From Pyrus communis (Eukaryota; Streptophyta; Magnoliopsida; Rosales; Rosaceae): 64,000 nt of DNA. The stretch spans positions 20,950,002 to 21,014,001 of the forward strand of contig NC_084813.1 in the NCBI RefSeq assembly GCF_963583255.1, read 5' to 3'. Of the stretch, positions 29,956 to 43,094 are shown piece after piece. A program made the translations under genes and the position numbers. The notes beneath the pieces were generated by a model. It did no database searches. It was not told where the DNA came from and worked only from the letters and a program-made list of their open reading frames with translations. Position 1 is the stretch's first letter, and every line of letters starts with the position of its first letter.

Positions 29956-30059
29956 ATGCTCCATCCTGTTTGTTTGTTTTAACTCATGTGCATGTACATA
30001 TATGTAATTTCTCAGAGATATTAATAGATAAGCTTTATTTCATTCAATGTATTGTGCCA

Positions 30060-31730
30060 AATACAATAAAACATATACTTCACTAAGATGTGGTACTTCT
30101 AGACCAAATGTCAATTTATCTTTAACCTTACGAAGATAAATGATCATTCTTAGAATCTACATCATTCGAGTATTCAACTCATAATCTTTAATCCATATGA
30201 TTCTTTAATATCATAAACATCATGGATAAGATTCACGTTGCCATATTGTTTGATCTGCAGTTCGAGTCAATATTTCTCTCAACATTTTATAATCTTTTTA
30301 GACTCTTCAGGAGTCCTAATCTAATGTCATCGACTCTTGCAAAAGTTTTTATATGTTGTAACAATATCATAATGAAAGTACTCACTAATGCAATTTATAC
30401 CATCCATTAGTATTGAGTACATATTTTATGTTTTACCCTTTGGGGGCTTACTTCAAGCAATTTGAATCCTTCAAGAATTTTCTACACTTCATGACATATT
30501 TTCCTTTGGAATTTATACAAAGCAATTTGCTTCCATGTATATTTGAGGGATTTACTTATGGAGATATAATGTGGGCGATTCACAACCCTTCGTATATAAT
30601 TCTCCATTTTGGCCAATAATTTTGTTGATGGAAAAAGAACGGGACTCAATATCAACACAGCTCATTAATGAATTTAGTAGCTACTTGTAGAAACCAAAAT
30701 TACCATTAGTTATCATCAATCTGTGATCCCATATTCTCATGTGCATGTGCATGCATAAAAGCTTTTCATTTCTTTTTGGATATCCATTGCCTCTTCAAGG
30801 GCATTACACTATCTCTTCCAGGATAGTTATAATTTAGAGAATGCGGATCATAACTTACTCTTGAGCATTATAGAGCTTGGATTTTAATCTCCACTTCTGG
30901 GAGTTGAGTCATTGGAACCTATACGTTTATCATGCTTCATGCATGAGACATCAACATTCCCATGTCCGCGGATTATCCTTTCTGGGACGTATATCCATGC
31001 AGCGATTGTCATGCTTCTAGCGTGCAACAGATATGCTTCGAGAATGCAATAGTTCAGTAGTGTCATATTCTTCTTCTTTCAAATGACTAAACCTTTTGAA
31101 GGTCTGCCATGCTTCAGGCGTGCAACAGATAAATCATTTACTGCCTTATTATATTGTCCAACAGGGACATTAATTCTTGTAAACACATTTGCAGCAAGTA
31201 TATGTGATTTCATCACTTTCGTTGCATCATTAAATGCATCTGGCATTTGATTTGCATATCGTTGCATTATTCAATTATTCTCACTTCGTTTTTATATTGA
31301 TTGCTTCATGAATCAAAATAAGACAAATTCTCTTCATTCTTCTGGAACGGTCTTTTCTCATTATTCTTCTGGAATGATATTTTTTCATCGTTCTTCTGGA
31401 ACGAAGTTATTTTCTCCCCCTAACGGCAGGAAAATTGTCTTATTAAAATGATAGTCTGCAAAACACGCGGTAAACATATCCCCAATCAAGGGTTCCAAAT
31501 GTTGAATGATAGCTGGTGAATCAAATTCAACATAAATTCCCAGTTTGTATGATGCCTTATTTTAGTATGTTGTGGCAGTACAACAGGCACATGTATAACA
31601 CAACCAAAAACTTGTAAATGTGTAATGTTTGGCTGGTTCCTAAACACGAGTTGTATTGAGAAGTATTGATGGTTGAAGACAGGTCTCAACCAAACTAATA
31701 ATGCATCATGACATGTCACCATGTAGAAAA
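30060..31730 (-). pseudogene. copia pol remnants (integrase C-terminus, linker, RT end)
   Basis: On the minus strand, 31722-31486 reads QPNITHLQVFGCVIHVPV, the C-terminal region after the copia integrase core. 31267-31080 reads MPDAFNDATKVMKSHILAAN and ARLKHGRPSKG, the linker before RT. About 30110-30055 reads EVPHLSE and LLYLAQY, the end of RT, and is cut off there. Between them the frame is lost. At 31330-31400 the TTCTTCTGGAACG motif is repeated three times, an expansion in the linker. Confidence 0.7.
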
Positions 31731-32444
31731 CTTGACAATTTTGTTTTCATGAGCAGAGCGTGGGTAATCAATTTCATCTGCTAAATAAATACTTCTGCTA
31801 AACCATTTTGAGTATTAGAACCTTTTATTTTATTCATTCACACGGTGCCGTGCACCATCCCATAACTTTTTCTTTTATTTCTTTTTCACATGGTGCTACA
31901 CACCATTCCAAAATGGTCCCATTTCCCTTTTTTTTTTTATTCTTTTACACGTGAATGATTGATCACTCACTTTTTTTTTTTTTTTTTGTTTCCTGTGCAC
32001 AACCAGAACCACACCTTTTTCATTGGCTCCCATTTTTATTCTATTTATTTATTTAATTATGGTAATGGACTTTAAGCCCTTTGTTCAGCAAAGGTAATCT
32101 CAATTGGAGCTCGCAGTTGGGATATAGGAATTTGCCAGCGGAGCAAAACCAATAAACCTATGTCGTCGTCGATCTCTTCACCAAAAAATGCTGATAACGC
32201 TTCAGGCGTTGGATATTAGACAGGGAGTCACAAAACTAGTGATGAAGAAAATGTTGGCATTTACCAGAGGATTGCAACACCATCAAAAGACAGCAGCCAT
32301 GGGCACCATGCCGAGCAACGTAAGACTCAAAACTAGAATTATCTTGAGTCTTCAAGACCCGTCTAGAACGACACGATCTGGGTTTTCAAGTTTGATGAGA
32401 TTCTTCTGGATCTTTGGAAACCAATTACCATTGTGCTGATAACG

Positions 32445-32780
32445 TGTTGTAAAATCAATGGTGTGTGTAGTGGAATAAATAAAACAAGACACAAAATTTA
32501 CGAGATTCCTCTACAGTCAATGTGACTGGAGTACGTTCTCGGGGCAGCGGTGATGCTTTCATTATATAATATGAAATAATAGGAGTACAAAAGTTACTCT
32601 CTCTACTATCTCCTATCTTCTTCCTCTACCGTGAGCCTTATGGCTTCTATACCCTCATTCATTTTGTAAGCAAAGAGAACACTATTTACTTTACAAATTT
32701 TCCACAAATGAATAGTGAAAATACTGTTCATAAATAGTAACAAATTATTCATGTGGGCCATCCACATATTATTCACAACA
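32445..32780 (-). repeat. 5' LTR of the minus-strand copia element
   Basis: Direct repeat of 27488-27840. On the minus strand it starts TGTTGTGAATAATATGTGG and ends GATTTTACAACA. Confidence 0.9.
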
Positions 32781-33443
32781 GTTTTTAAATTATTAACCTT
32801 ATAATTAACCTTTTGTCTCATGGTAATAGTTTTAAGGGTCATTTTAGTTCATGTCCCTAATTAATCTAGTTGTTAGAATGAAACCTTATTTGTTTAAATA
32901 GTTTGATCAAGGTCCCTAGCATCATTTAAGAAATTTAACTCATGCATTTATGCATTCAATACCCAACAAATTATAAAATTTAAACAAATCAAAATAATAT
33001 TGTTACAAATATTACAATCACTTAAAAATCAATAATAGAGTAATTTGTTCTTCACATAGTTCAAAAAAAAAAAAAAAAAAAAAAGTCTGCCCACGAAATT
33101 ATTAATATAGTGCAAATAATAACTATTGATATATTTTAAAATATAAAATAAAAACATATAATTAGCATGGGTACGTTCATAAATAATATTGGTACAAATT
33201 ATATTTAAAATAAGGGTACATATTAAAATTCAAAACTATGGGTACAAATTAAATTGAAAATATGGGTACATATTCAAATTCAAAATTATGGGTACAAGCT
33301 AGAACTAAAAGAATATTGGTATAAATTAAAAAAAAAAAAAAGATACAAATTATAAATAGAAATATATGAAAAAAAAATACTAAAAATATTATATTTGAAA
33401 ATGATTAATAATTTTTCAATTTTAAATTGACACACTTGTAAAT

Positions 33444-34417
33444 TGTAACATCCCACATCGCCCAGAGGTGTGATCCTTAAATGTATATTCTCATCTCTAC
33501 TTAGCACGAGGCCTTTTGGGAGCTCACTGGCTTCGGGTTCCGTAGGAATTCTGAAGTTAAGCGAGAAGGGGGCTAGAGCAATCCCATGATGGGTGACCCA
33601 CTGGGAAGTTGCTCGTGAGTTTCCAAAAACAAAACCGTGAGGGAATGGTAAGCCCAAAGCGGACAATATCGTGCTACGGTGGTGGAGTCGGGCCCGGGAA
33701 GTGGTCCGCCCCGAGCCGGGATGTGACAATATGGTATCAGAGCCTAACCTTGGTCACGTGTGTGCCAACGAGGACGTCGGGCCCCTAAGGGGGGTGGATT
33801 GTAACATCCCACATCGCCCAGAGGAGTGATCCTTAAATGTATATTCCCATATCTACTTAGCACGAGGCCTTTTGGGAGCTCACTGGCTTCGAGTTCCATA
33901 AGAACTCCGAAGTTAAGTGAGAAGGGGGCTAGAGCAATCCCATGATGGGTGACCCACTGGGAAGTTGCTCGTGAGTTCCTAAAAACAAAACTGTGAGGGA
34001 ATGGTAAGCCAAAAGCGGACAATATCGTGCTACGGTGGTGGAGTCGGGCCCGGGATGTGACAATTGGTATCAGAGCGTAACCTTGGTCGCGTGTGTGCCG
34101 ACAAGGACATCGGGCCCCTAAGGGGGGTGGATTGTAACATCCCACATCATCCAGGGGAGTGATCCTTAAATCTATATTCCCATCTCTACTTAGCACGAGG
34201 CCTTTTGGGAGCCCACTGGCTTCGGGTTCCGTAGGAACTTCGAAGTTAAGCGAGAAGGGGGCTAGAGCAATCCCATGATGGGTGACCCACTGGGAAGTTG
34301 CTCGTGAGTTTCCAAAAACAAAACCGTGAGGGAATGGTAAGTCCAAAGCGGACAATATCGTGTTACGGTGGTAGAGTCGGGCCCGGGAAGTGGTCCGCCC
34401 CGAGCCGGGATGTGACA
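33444..34417 (+). mobile_element. Cassandra-type TRIM, tandem form with three LTRs
   Basis: Three LTRs (33444-33728, 33800-34062, 34133-34417) alternate with two short internal regions. The array is flanked by perfect TAAAT duplications at 33439-33443 and 34418-34422. Each internal region starts with the primer-binding site TGGTATCAGAGC (33732-33743, 34065-34076), matching initiator tRNA-Met as in Cassandra, and ends in AAGGGGGGTGGA. The LTRs begin TGTAACATCCCACATCG and end GGGATGTGACA. The middle LTR lacks about 22 bp before its end. No protein is encoded, as is normal for TRIMs. Confidence 0.93.
33529..33618 (+). other. 5S rRNA-derived segment in Cassandra LTR 1
   Basis: GAAGTTAAGCGAGAAGGGG, GATGGGTGACCCACTGGGAA and GTTGCTCGTG follow the order of plant 5S rRNA, including the internal control region. 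Equivalent segments lie in LTR 2 (about 33885-33975) and LTR 3 (about 34218-34308). This is the known Cassandra hallmark, not a 5S gene. Confidence 0.85.
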
Positions 34418-34535
34418 TAAATGATTTAATATTCAAATAATGACATCAAGAAAAGTCAAGGGACCTTGATAAAAAATGAAAAATGAATAATGTTTCAATT
34501 AATGAAAAGGAGAAATGAGGGATGACAACCTAATT

Positions 34536-34700
34536 TATTCAAGTTTTTAATTATGACATTACATTATTGTTTGAATCTTGCTTCTTTTTTTTTTTAAAGC
34601 TCAAAAAAAAAAAAAAAATTATGTCCGTATGATATAATCATCAATACTTTTTGTAAAAATTTTGAAGCTCCATCGCTATTGTTTCATAAATTTTCCATGC

Positions 34701-34741
<41 letters not shown>

Positions 34742-35574
34742 TTAGAATTTTCTCCAATTAATTCATTTGCTATATTTGGTCTAATTTCTTTTATATGTCT
34801 TAAAGGCCCCTCTGAGAAGATTTTTTGACTCTGCCATTGTCCACCTCCACGGCTCCAGCACTCAATTCCTTGATTCACCAATGCCGCCGTGCTGAAATTC
34901 TCTTCCCTCAGCCGCCCCCTTTCCCTGATAAAGAGAGATTGTAATCTTATGAAGAGAAGTGAATGAGTTAGCTATCTATCTTTATTTGTAATTTTGTACT
35001 AAATATAAATAGTCTTATTGAATGCTCCATCACAATGCTATGAATCCAACACAAAGTCAAAACATACTTTTGTTGTGACTTCAAGAGGAAGATATTCGCC
35101 AGATAATCGTCGGTGGTGTGTTTCTTCTCCTCTTGGTCGGTGCTGCATTCAAAATTTGGGGCTTCTGAATAAAAAATATTTTTTCTTTTATTCTTTTTTG
35201 TTTAGGTCTTTATGTCATTTCACAAATAGGATAAACTTGCTATTAAATTTTTTATTAAAAAACGGGAATATTCTGCTAAATAGTAACGGCATATTTTAAA
35301 AAACTGATTGAATGAATTAAAAGTTTTCCCTTCCAATTTGTTAACTTAGCTTTAGCTTTATCTTCCAACGCCTAAAAATGATCCTAGACTTGCCACAAAA
35401 AGATTAGAACTCCTAAATAGACAATGGTACTTTACCTTCCTTTACTTTGTCTATAACCAGAATCATTCGTCTTAGTGCATGCTTGTTGATATTTTTAATT
35501 ATCGTTTTCACTTGTTATTGACTTTGTCTATAACCAAAACCATTCCTCTTCGAAAAAAATTTCAAATAAACTTT
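34536..35574. other. Spacer with A/T runs, no assigned gene
   Basis: A long A run sits at 34700-34739. On the minus strand about 34880-34745 encodes a short open stretch (SQKIFSEGPLRHIKEIRPN) that may be a decayed gene or transposase fragment; I could not assign it. The rest is AT-rich. Confidence 0.4.
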
Positions 35575-36931
35575 CTGTTTGAAATATCCATTACTCAAAC
35601 TAAACGTCTCCTTAGGCGCCGTATGATTTGGGTAATCAATATTAATCTATGACACTTGGCAATGATTCGTCAATTTTTTGTCAATTTTGTATTGATATGC
35701 AGTATCATCCAATCACAGTTTTTGTGCATATTAGTAAAACCAGCTAATGGCTTTTAAGTTTTTAACACCAAAAAATATTTGGAGCTTTGAGAGATTAAAT
35801 ATCAAATATCACATGACTTTTATATTAAATACAAGCTTTTTAGTCTAGGTACATACTGAAAAATCGAACAAGAAACTAATTAAATGCCACCATGTTAGTG
35901 GCTAACAACCATCCAACATATATATGTGCGTGTTATGGTCCTTTAATGGGATCGATAATAACTGATAGGATTCGATTCTTTGCTCTTGTGTCTGGAGCTC
36001 CATGCCCATCACCATATTGGTATACGCATTGGGAAATCCGAGCAAGGTTTCTTGCTGCTTGTAAAAATTGCTCTGTAAATGGAGAACCAGAAGCTCCATC
36101 TTTGTTCAGCTTCTTCCAACTGTTTTGAACCAAATTACTTAATATTCGCGAGCAAATTCCTCAGAAACATTCATACCGCCACGCGTCATGCATGAGATTG
36201 AGTTCGCAGTTTCTCCTCTCTGCACTTCTGCCTGCAATGTGACAACAAATTGATATACATACAGAATATTCAAGTGAAGATAAATTTGTGCATGCATAAT
36301 GCATTAAGGTAAAAATTAAAAGAACATTAAGGGGTCTTTTGATATTTATTTCCCTTTCAAAATTTGGTTTGATTTTAATTTTCAATTTTTTATTATTTAA
36401 AAACCTAAAAGCTCTAAAGAGTAACCAAAGTACAATTTTTCAATCTTTTGTTTGAAAACAAAAAATTAAAATAGTCATTAAAAGGACTTTGAATTAAATG
36501 CATACTTCGAAAGTACTCAAATCATTGCAAAGCCGGAAAATAAGAGATGGCCAACGCAAGAGATTGTGGTGATTTTCTAAGCATTCAAGTGCTTGCTTTG
36601 TGATCTTTGGGGTGAGGAGAAAATATGTATGAACTAACACCACCACTCCTGAGGCTCATATCCATGCAGTGTCGATATATTCTTCAGATGTGGGTATGTG
36701 CTTGTTATAGAGCCACGTTGTCTCCTTAAGAAATGCTTTGCACAAATCAGCCCACTGTGATATATAGAATCATAAGATTGCAGTTAATTAATAGTGTAAA
36801 GTGAAGTTATAATTAATTGGAGAATAAAATGGTATTATTAATGTAGAAACAAAAAATTGACTACATTGCACACATGCTCTAGTACAATGGTTATGTTGTA
36901 CGTCAAAACGGTGGTTAATTTTATATGCCTA

Positions 36932-37156
<225 letters not shown>

Positions 37157-37214
37157 TTAATTAAATGAATATTGAAGAGTGATTGTATATTGACTATGTC
37201 TTTTTAATTTCTCA

Positions 37215-37460
<246 letters not shown>

Positions 37461-37908
37461 TTACTATGTCATTAGTAGAAGTCTGATATCAAAATAGTTG
37501 AATGAGAATCAGAATTGATATAGTACAAGTAGTAGTAAAAATTTGTTGTATAAAATTGATGGAAAGGATGAGGCAAGGGTAGGTATGAAGTTGAATGATA
37601 AATGCATTTCTGTCCATTTATTTTTGATGCAATGATATATTTACACTAAAAGGTGGGAGATTAAATTAGTATTGAATTTGTCATTCACAACTGAAAGGGA
37701 ATATCACTAGACGTAGTACTAAATGACTACATTTTTTCCATTTCTTAGTTACCACAAACTGATTAAGTTCATATTAATGCTTACGCTTGTATGTATATAA
37801 TAATAAAAATTATAAACACACCATTTTTGTCCTCCTACACACTTATTTTAATTGTGTTTGTTGTTTTTGTCCAATTAATTTCATCTGATGTATAAAAATA
37901 AAGAGGGT

Positions 37909-38039
37909 ACCTTGTACTCCTTGTCCTGTGTTTGATTCTCTCTTTCCAAATATTACATGTAATACGTTGATGGGTATAACTTATACCTTGTACTCCTTAT
38001 CCTGTGTTTGATTCTCTCTTCCCAAATATTACATGTATA
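37909..38039. repeat. Tandem duplication in TPS3 intron 3
   Basis: About 37909-37962 and 37985-38039 share ACCTTGTACTCCTT and CCTGTGTTTGATTCTCTCTT, immediately before exon 3's donor region. TPS2 and TPS4 have one copy. Confidence 0.8.
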
Positions 38040-39039
38040 AAAGGGAAAAAAATAGTTACCTTGATACTTCTTTAAGATCCCTTTGGAGTGTAGATTGCAC
38101 CTTGTTAAAATCTCGCTTCGCAATTTCAAGTAGTACGTGATTTGCATCTGGCCTTTTACTGTATGCCTCAATGTACCATCTAGCTTCTAATCTTTGCATT
38201 CTATGGTGCAGTGGAAGTTCCAGTGCATGACTCACTTGTTCTGCTAGTCCTTTTGTAACATTGGCTCCACTGAGGTTCTTGAGATAAATGGTTGAGAATG
38301 CAAGGCCCTCATCCAAGAGGCTCTCTCCTTCAAAAGAAAAATATGAAGCTTCGTATAGACTAAGCATTCCCTTTACATCCTCGCAAAGCCATGCCTTGAA
38401 ACTTCCATTACCATCCGTGAATCTACTAAATACATCTGAGTTTCATATATACAAATTATTATATACATATCTAGTAAATAAAAGGGAGAAACTTTAATTT
38501 CCTAATTTGAAAATGCCTAGAAGTACATTTGAAAGTTCTATGTTTAATGTCTTAATTTGTAGGGCATTCGTAATTTTGTGTGTTTCAGAATCACCCTTCA
38601 ACTGCTTGAGCAGCTCATTGCTAGTATTATCTTCAAGTTCATTTTAAAGCATTGTAACCTAAAAGTCACTCGTTCAAACATAGCATAAGTGGATTCATAC
38701 AAGGTATAGTACTAATAACCAAGAGAAGCCTACATCTCCAAAAGTATTTGTAGATGCCTTGTTCCTTAATTCTCGCATATGTATATACTAGCTAGAATCC
38801 TACTAAATATAGTTTTGATGGAATTATACCGAATGAAAATATGTGGTATCAACTGTAAACGATAAGATGTAATGTTTTATATAGCAATATATTGACACTA
38901 AAGGGGTGAGAGAATAAATTGATTGCAAACCCTCAATTTTCGAATTACAAGTGGAGAGGAATACTACTAGATCGTAGTATTAAGTGGTAACAATAAAAAG
39001 TACTTTAGGTGTTTTTTGTTTATATTTATAGAAAACTAG

Positions 39040-39810
39040 AATTTAATCCTTAAATAAAATGAAATTTAAAAAATGTCTTATACAAGATTAAAAATTAATT
39101 TCAGTCCCTAGAACCTATTTAATGTCAACATATTAAATGTCTCTCTTTTTTATTTATAATTTTATACTGTTCATAAATTAAATTTTATGAAAATATTATA
39201 AATTTTAATTCTCATTATGGTAAGTATCTTATATAAGAAAATATTTTCGTAAAAATTCGGTACACATGTTTTTGCATATTTTCTTATGTGCCACTAATAT
39301 ATTACAATATATTTAGGCACGAACATTTTGGTACAATAGGTTAGCATAATATGTTTAGGTATGAACATTTCGGTAAACTAGTTTATTATAATATATTTAG
39401 GTACCGACATTTCGGTACACTAGTTTAGTATCATATACTTAGGTACAGAATTTTTCGATACACTTATGTTTTTGCATATTTTCTTATGTGCTACTAATTC
39501 ACTACAACATATTCAGGTATGGACATTTCAGTACACTAATTTAGTAAAATATATTATGATACAAACGTTTAGGTACACTAACTAGAGGAAGTAAAATAAA
39601 TATAATGAATTAAAATGTGTATAATAATAAATAATTTCAATTTTAATGTAATGACATTAAATAAGATATCTATTAAATATTAAAATAAAAAATATAATAT
39701 AAATTTGAATTAAATACACATTAGAGGACTAAAATCATTATCCAATCTAACACCAGGTCTTTATTGAATTTTAATCTTATTCAAGGATTAAAGTTCAAAA
39801 ACCCCATTTA
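39040..39810. mobile_element. AT-rich foldback insertion in TPS3 intron 2
   Basis: The flanks contain inverted TTTAATCCTTAAATAA and TTATTCAAGGATTAAA arms. The interior (about 39290-39570) is an imperfect tandem array carrying GTACACTAGTTTAGTA and ATATATTTAGGTAC. TPS2 intron 2 lacks it. Confidence 0.6.
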
Positions 39811-40766
39811 TTTAAGTTACGTTTTAGTACACAAATTAAATACTCTCCAGGATTAAACCCTACTCCATAATTTACATGAATTATGTGTAAGTTATCTATC
39901 CTCAGTAACAGTAACTAACAAAAAGTTGACGTATTATATACCTTGGGAGATCTCAAACCCATATTGTCTAAGGAGCCTAAAGCTGAGAGCAGTGAAATGG
40001 AGACTTTGATATGTTCGTTGGCCATCAATGTTGTTCAATATTTTATAAGGGGCTCTTGTTATGTCCTCCTTAAAATGATATCCCAAACCTAACCGTTGGA
40101 TGTCATCAATGAACTCAAGCATAGTCAGCATGTTGATATCATCATCATCGTAATCAATCATATGCTTCACTTTCTACTCAAGAAACTTCCACCCATCCTT
40201 GTATGCTTTATCCTACAAAAGTAATTAAGTGTAAGTAATACGGCTTGATATAACTTTTGTCATACGTACTACATTTTCAGAATCGATCTAGCGGTCTGTG
40301 ATTAGTTAGGTTGATGCTATATCCTTTAACTACATGCATGTGCAATTCAATATGTATTGGCAAAATGCCTCAATTCAATTATTTTAGACTCATTCAACAT
40401 AAAAGAAAATTTAACTTCATGAGGTTTATGAAGTAAGACACCTTCCAAAGGCATGAACTTTTTTAGATCTTTTAAATAGTAAACAGAAAGTGCAAATGGA
40501 CACATAAGAGAGAAAAAAATGCTGTCCTAATTAAAAATTGTACTCTCGAATCGATCAATCACCTGTAGGGGATTATGATCGGTCTTCAAGGACTGAACAA
40601 AATCGTAACTCCACATGCTTGGCTTGTAATTGGTAGACTGTCGACTTGTGAGGTGATCATGATGCGATATTTGGGTGCTTTGGGTCGTATTGTTTGTGGT
40701 CATTGAGCATTTGGCATGCCCAAATCTGAAGGCGCAAGGGATTCGAAGAGCCACATTATTATGGAG

Positions 40767-40820
40767 CAAGGAGCAATGTGGCAACAAGGAGCAATGTGGC
40801 AACAAGAAGCAATGTTGGAG
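40767..40820 (-). repeat. 18-bp minisatellite in the TPS3 leader
   Basis: Three units of CAAGGAGCAATGTGGCAA (40767-40784, 40785-40802, 40803-40820, the last diverged) encode repeated LLPHCS in frame. TPS4 has fewer units, so the transit-peptide length varies by unit gain. Confidence 0.85.
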
Positions 40821-40916
40821 CAACATTTGCATGCTTAATTTGGTATTGCAGCAAGCTGAAGCTACTAGAACAATTAATGGTTGTGAATTTGGTACCAATA
40901 GATGGCGGTAGAGCCA

Positions 40917-40926
40917 CATATATAGG
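40917..40926 (-). promoter_or_regulatory. TATA box of TPS3
   Basis: CCTATATATG on the gene strand, about 85 bp above the ATG at 40832. An ATG inside the TATA box itself would add residues but cannot be in the transcript, which decides the start at 40832. Confidence 0.65.
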
Positions 40927-41159
40927 AAGGGATGGATATTGACATATATTAGATATTTTTCAAGCGAGGTAGATTGGTAAAGTTCGAGCCAATTATATGT
41001 TTTGCCTATATTTCCAGAATAATTTTTAAGGCATGAATACACTGTTATGTGAATATAATTAAACTCACACGTCTTTATTTCATTATTATAAGACCGTCAG
41101 TGTACTGTGCTATAGTTCTTTTTTATTTGCATTGCTTCTTGCACTGCAAATTATCTTTA

Positions 41160-42469
41160 CGCTTGAATGATAGCCAACCAAAGGTGTGGATATCCTAGAA
41201 AACAACGAAAAATATCTGCATTGTTGTTATATGATAAAATGATTGTACTGTATAGTGTATGTACAGTTTCTGATGAATCAGAATTGATATATAGTACTAT
41301 TAGTAGCAGACATATGTGGTATAAAATTGATGGAATGGATGAGGCAAGGGTAAGTGTCAATTGAATGATAAATATATTTCTGTCATTATTATTTTTATTA
41401 CGTCAATTTACATTCATGCCCTTTCTTAGTTACCGCAAACTGATTAAACTCAAATTAATGCTTATGCTCGTATGTATACAATAATGGAAATTACAAACAC
41501 ATCAAGAAAAAATTAGTATCCGGTCCTTAATTACTAATGTTCATTGACTGAAACCTTAGTAGTTTTCAAATTTTGATCAAAGTACCTAGTATTAATGCAA
41601 TAATGAATTTACATGTTAGTTACATAATTTGTAAAATAAAAGTTAATAATTGATTTAGGATTTTAATATCACACCTTGATTGAACTCCTAACTAATTTTT
41701 AATTCAAAAATTTCCAAAATAAAAAATATATATGTTGAAATAAGTTCGTATCCCATAATTTTTTTATAAAAAGGTTTTCAATTTTTTAATCTTATATGTA
41801 CCTATTCATGTAATTTTTTTTTTTAATCTTAACATGTACCATTTCTTAAATATTTACCAATTTGTTGTATGTAAAATGTACCATTAAAAATAATTAAAAA
41901 AAAAAACTATTCAATTTCTTTCTAATCCATTTTTAAACTTATACGGGTACATTCTTTTTCTTGATTTGAGAATGTATCCATATCAAGTTTAATCACAGAA
42001 ATTTACTAATATTATTAAGCTTAATATCTATAATTTATATTTTAATAATTTTAGTCCACAAATTATGGGTTTTTTATTTATTTAAAATCTCATTAATACA
42101 AACAACTATAAATTTCAAATTTTAATGTAAAAAATATAGTAACCTACATAGAAATACATTATCACATTAATTTCAGGGATTTTGATCAAAAATTAAAAAC
42201 CAATAAGGTTTCAGTCAAAGAATATTAATAGTTAGGGACCTGCATTCAAAGTGTCCATTTATTTTATTTATGTTTGTTGTTTTTTTTTTCCCCCAATTTA
42301 TTTCATCTGATAGCTAGATATAAAGAGGGGTGTTGGAGAAACTAAAAAGAAATAAAAATCATCTCCCTATATTAACTTGATGGGTATAACATATTCCTTG
42401 TACTCTTAATTATGTGTTTGATTCTCTCTTCCCAAATATAGCATAAATAAGAGGGAAAAAAATACTTAC
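41160..42469 (-). other. Truncated intron 3 of TPS4 with foldback insertion
   Basis: From about 41240 the sequence aligns with TPS3 intron 3 (about 37490-37825), including GATGAGGCAAGGGTA and TTAGTTACCGCAAACTGATT. Exons 4-7, expected to its left, are absent, so a deletion breakpoint lies near 41160-41240. About 41505-42245 is a foldback insertion whose arms share TTGACTGAAACCTTA with its complement and TTTGATCAAA. Confidence 0.65.
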
Positions 42470-42569
42470 CATGATACTTCTTGAAGATCCCATTGGAGTG
42501 TGCATTGCACCCTGTTAAAATATCTCTTTGCAATTTCAAGTAGCATCTGTTTTGCATTTGACCTTTTAC

Positions 42570-43094
42570 CAGTGTTCTAAAAATCGGCTTAGGTGGCCAC
42601 CCACCGCGATTAACGCAAAGTCGGAGGAAAAATCGGCAAAGAGATTAAGCGGACGTCGAGGTTGCCTAGGCGGTGCTTGGGCGGCCTCGACGGGCGGCAT
42701 ATTTTGACTTTTCTTTTAAGTTCACTACATATTTATAATCTTTGAAAATATTAAGTAAGTACTACAAACTTATAATCCTTTAAACTTTCATCTAATATTA
42801 TCAAATTCACCAAAATATTAATAATATAAAATAATTTACTCAAATCTGCCTTGTTTGCCTAGGCCCCAGCCCACTGCCCGACTAGTGCCTAGCATCTTTT
42901 AGAATCTTGTTTTTTGCATTTTATCATTCTTTTAATATTTTATCCATTGACTTCATACAAGTATAATTTTTTGTAAGTATCAATGTGCGCTTATTTACAA
43001 GAAATTTACCTAAATCTATCTAGGCCGCCTAGCCGCCTAGGTGCTAGGCGCCAGCCCACCGCCTGACTAGCGCCTAACGTTTTTTAGAACCTTG
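42570..43094. mobile_element. Non-autonomous hAT element in TPS4 exon 3
   Basis: 525 bp starting CAGTGTTCTAAAAA and ending TTTTTTAGAACCTTG, with perfect 8-bp duplications CCTTTTAC at 42562-42569 and 43095-43102. The interior has repeated GCCTAGGCGG-like palindromic blocks. Confidence 0.92.

Larger units (their letters stand above)
27488..32780 (-). mobile_element. Second Ty1/copia element, minus strand, mosaic and defective
   Basis: Two direct copies of one LTR lie at 27488-27840 and 32445-32780, with TG and CA ends. On the minus strand the 5' LTR (right) is followed by a TTATCAGCAC primer-binding-site-like motif. The 3' LTR (left) is preceded by AAAGGGAAG, a polypurine tract. Between them are fragments of copia integrase and reverse transcriptase; gag and protease are absent. 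The pol frame stops abruptly at about 30050, beyond which a plus-strand unit with its own reading frame occupies the rest. Target duplications are obscured by a T run at the left and GTTTT at the right. Confidence 0.85.
32835..34535. mobile_element. Foldback element with a nested Cassandra array
   Basis: The left arm (about 32840-32930, containing GATCAAGGTCCCTAG) and the right arm (about 34450-34535, containing CAAGGGACCTTGAT) are imperfect inverted repeats of about 75 bp. Between the left arm and the Cassandra insertion, about 33170-33360 holds GGGTACAAATTAAA-like tandem units. No coding capacity. Confidence 0.6.

Noticed and set aside
33529..34308. 5S rRNA genes
   Set aside because: The 5S-like segments sit inside TG...CA LTRs with a PBS and TSD, carry insertions and substitutions, and are the known Cassandra hallmark.
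33744..34436. 230-codon minus-strand open frame
   Set aside because: It runs through Cassandra LTRs and internal regions. The repeated protein text is a by-product of the 5S-like LTR repeats, and TRIM elements encode no protein.
40833..41042. Longer N-terminus for TPS3
   Set aside because: Upstream in-frame ATGs lie inside or above the conserved TATA box, so they would not be in the transcript.
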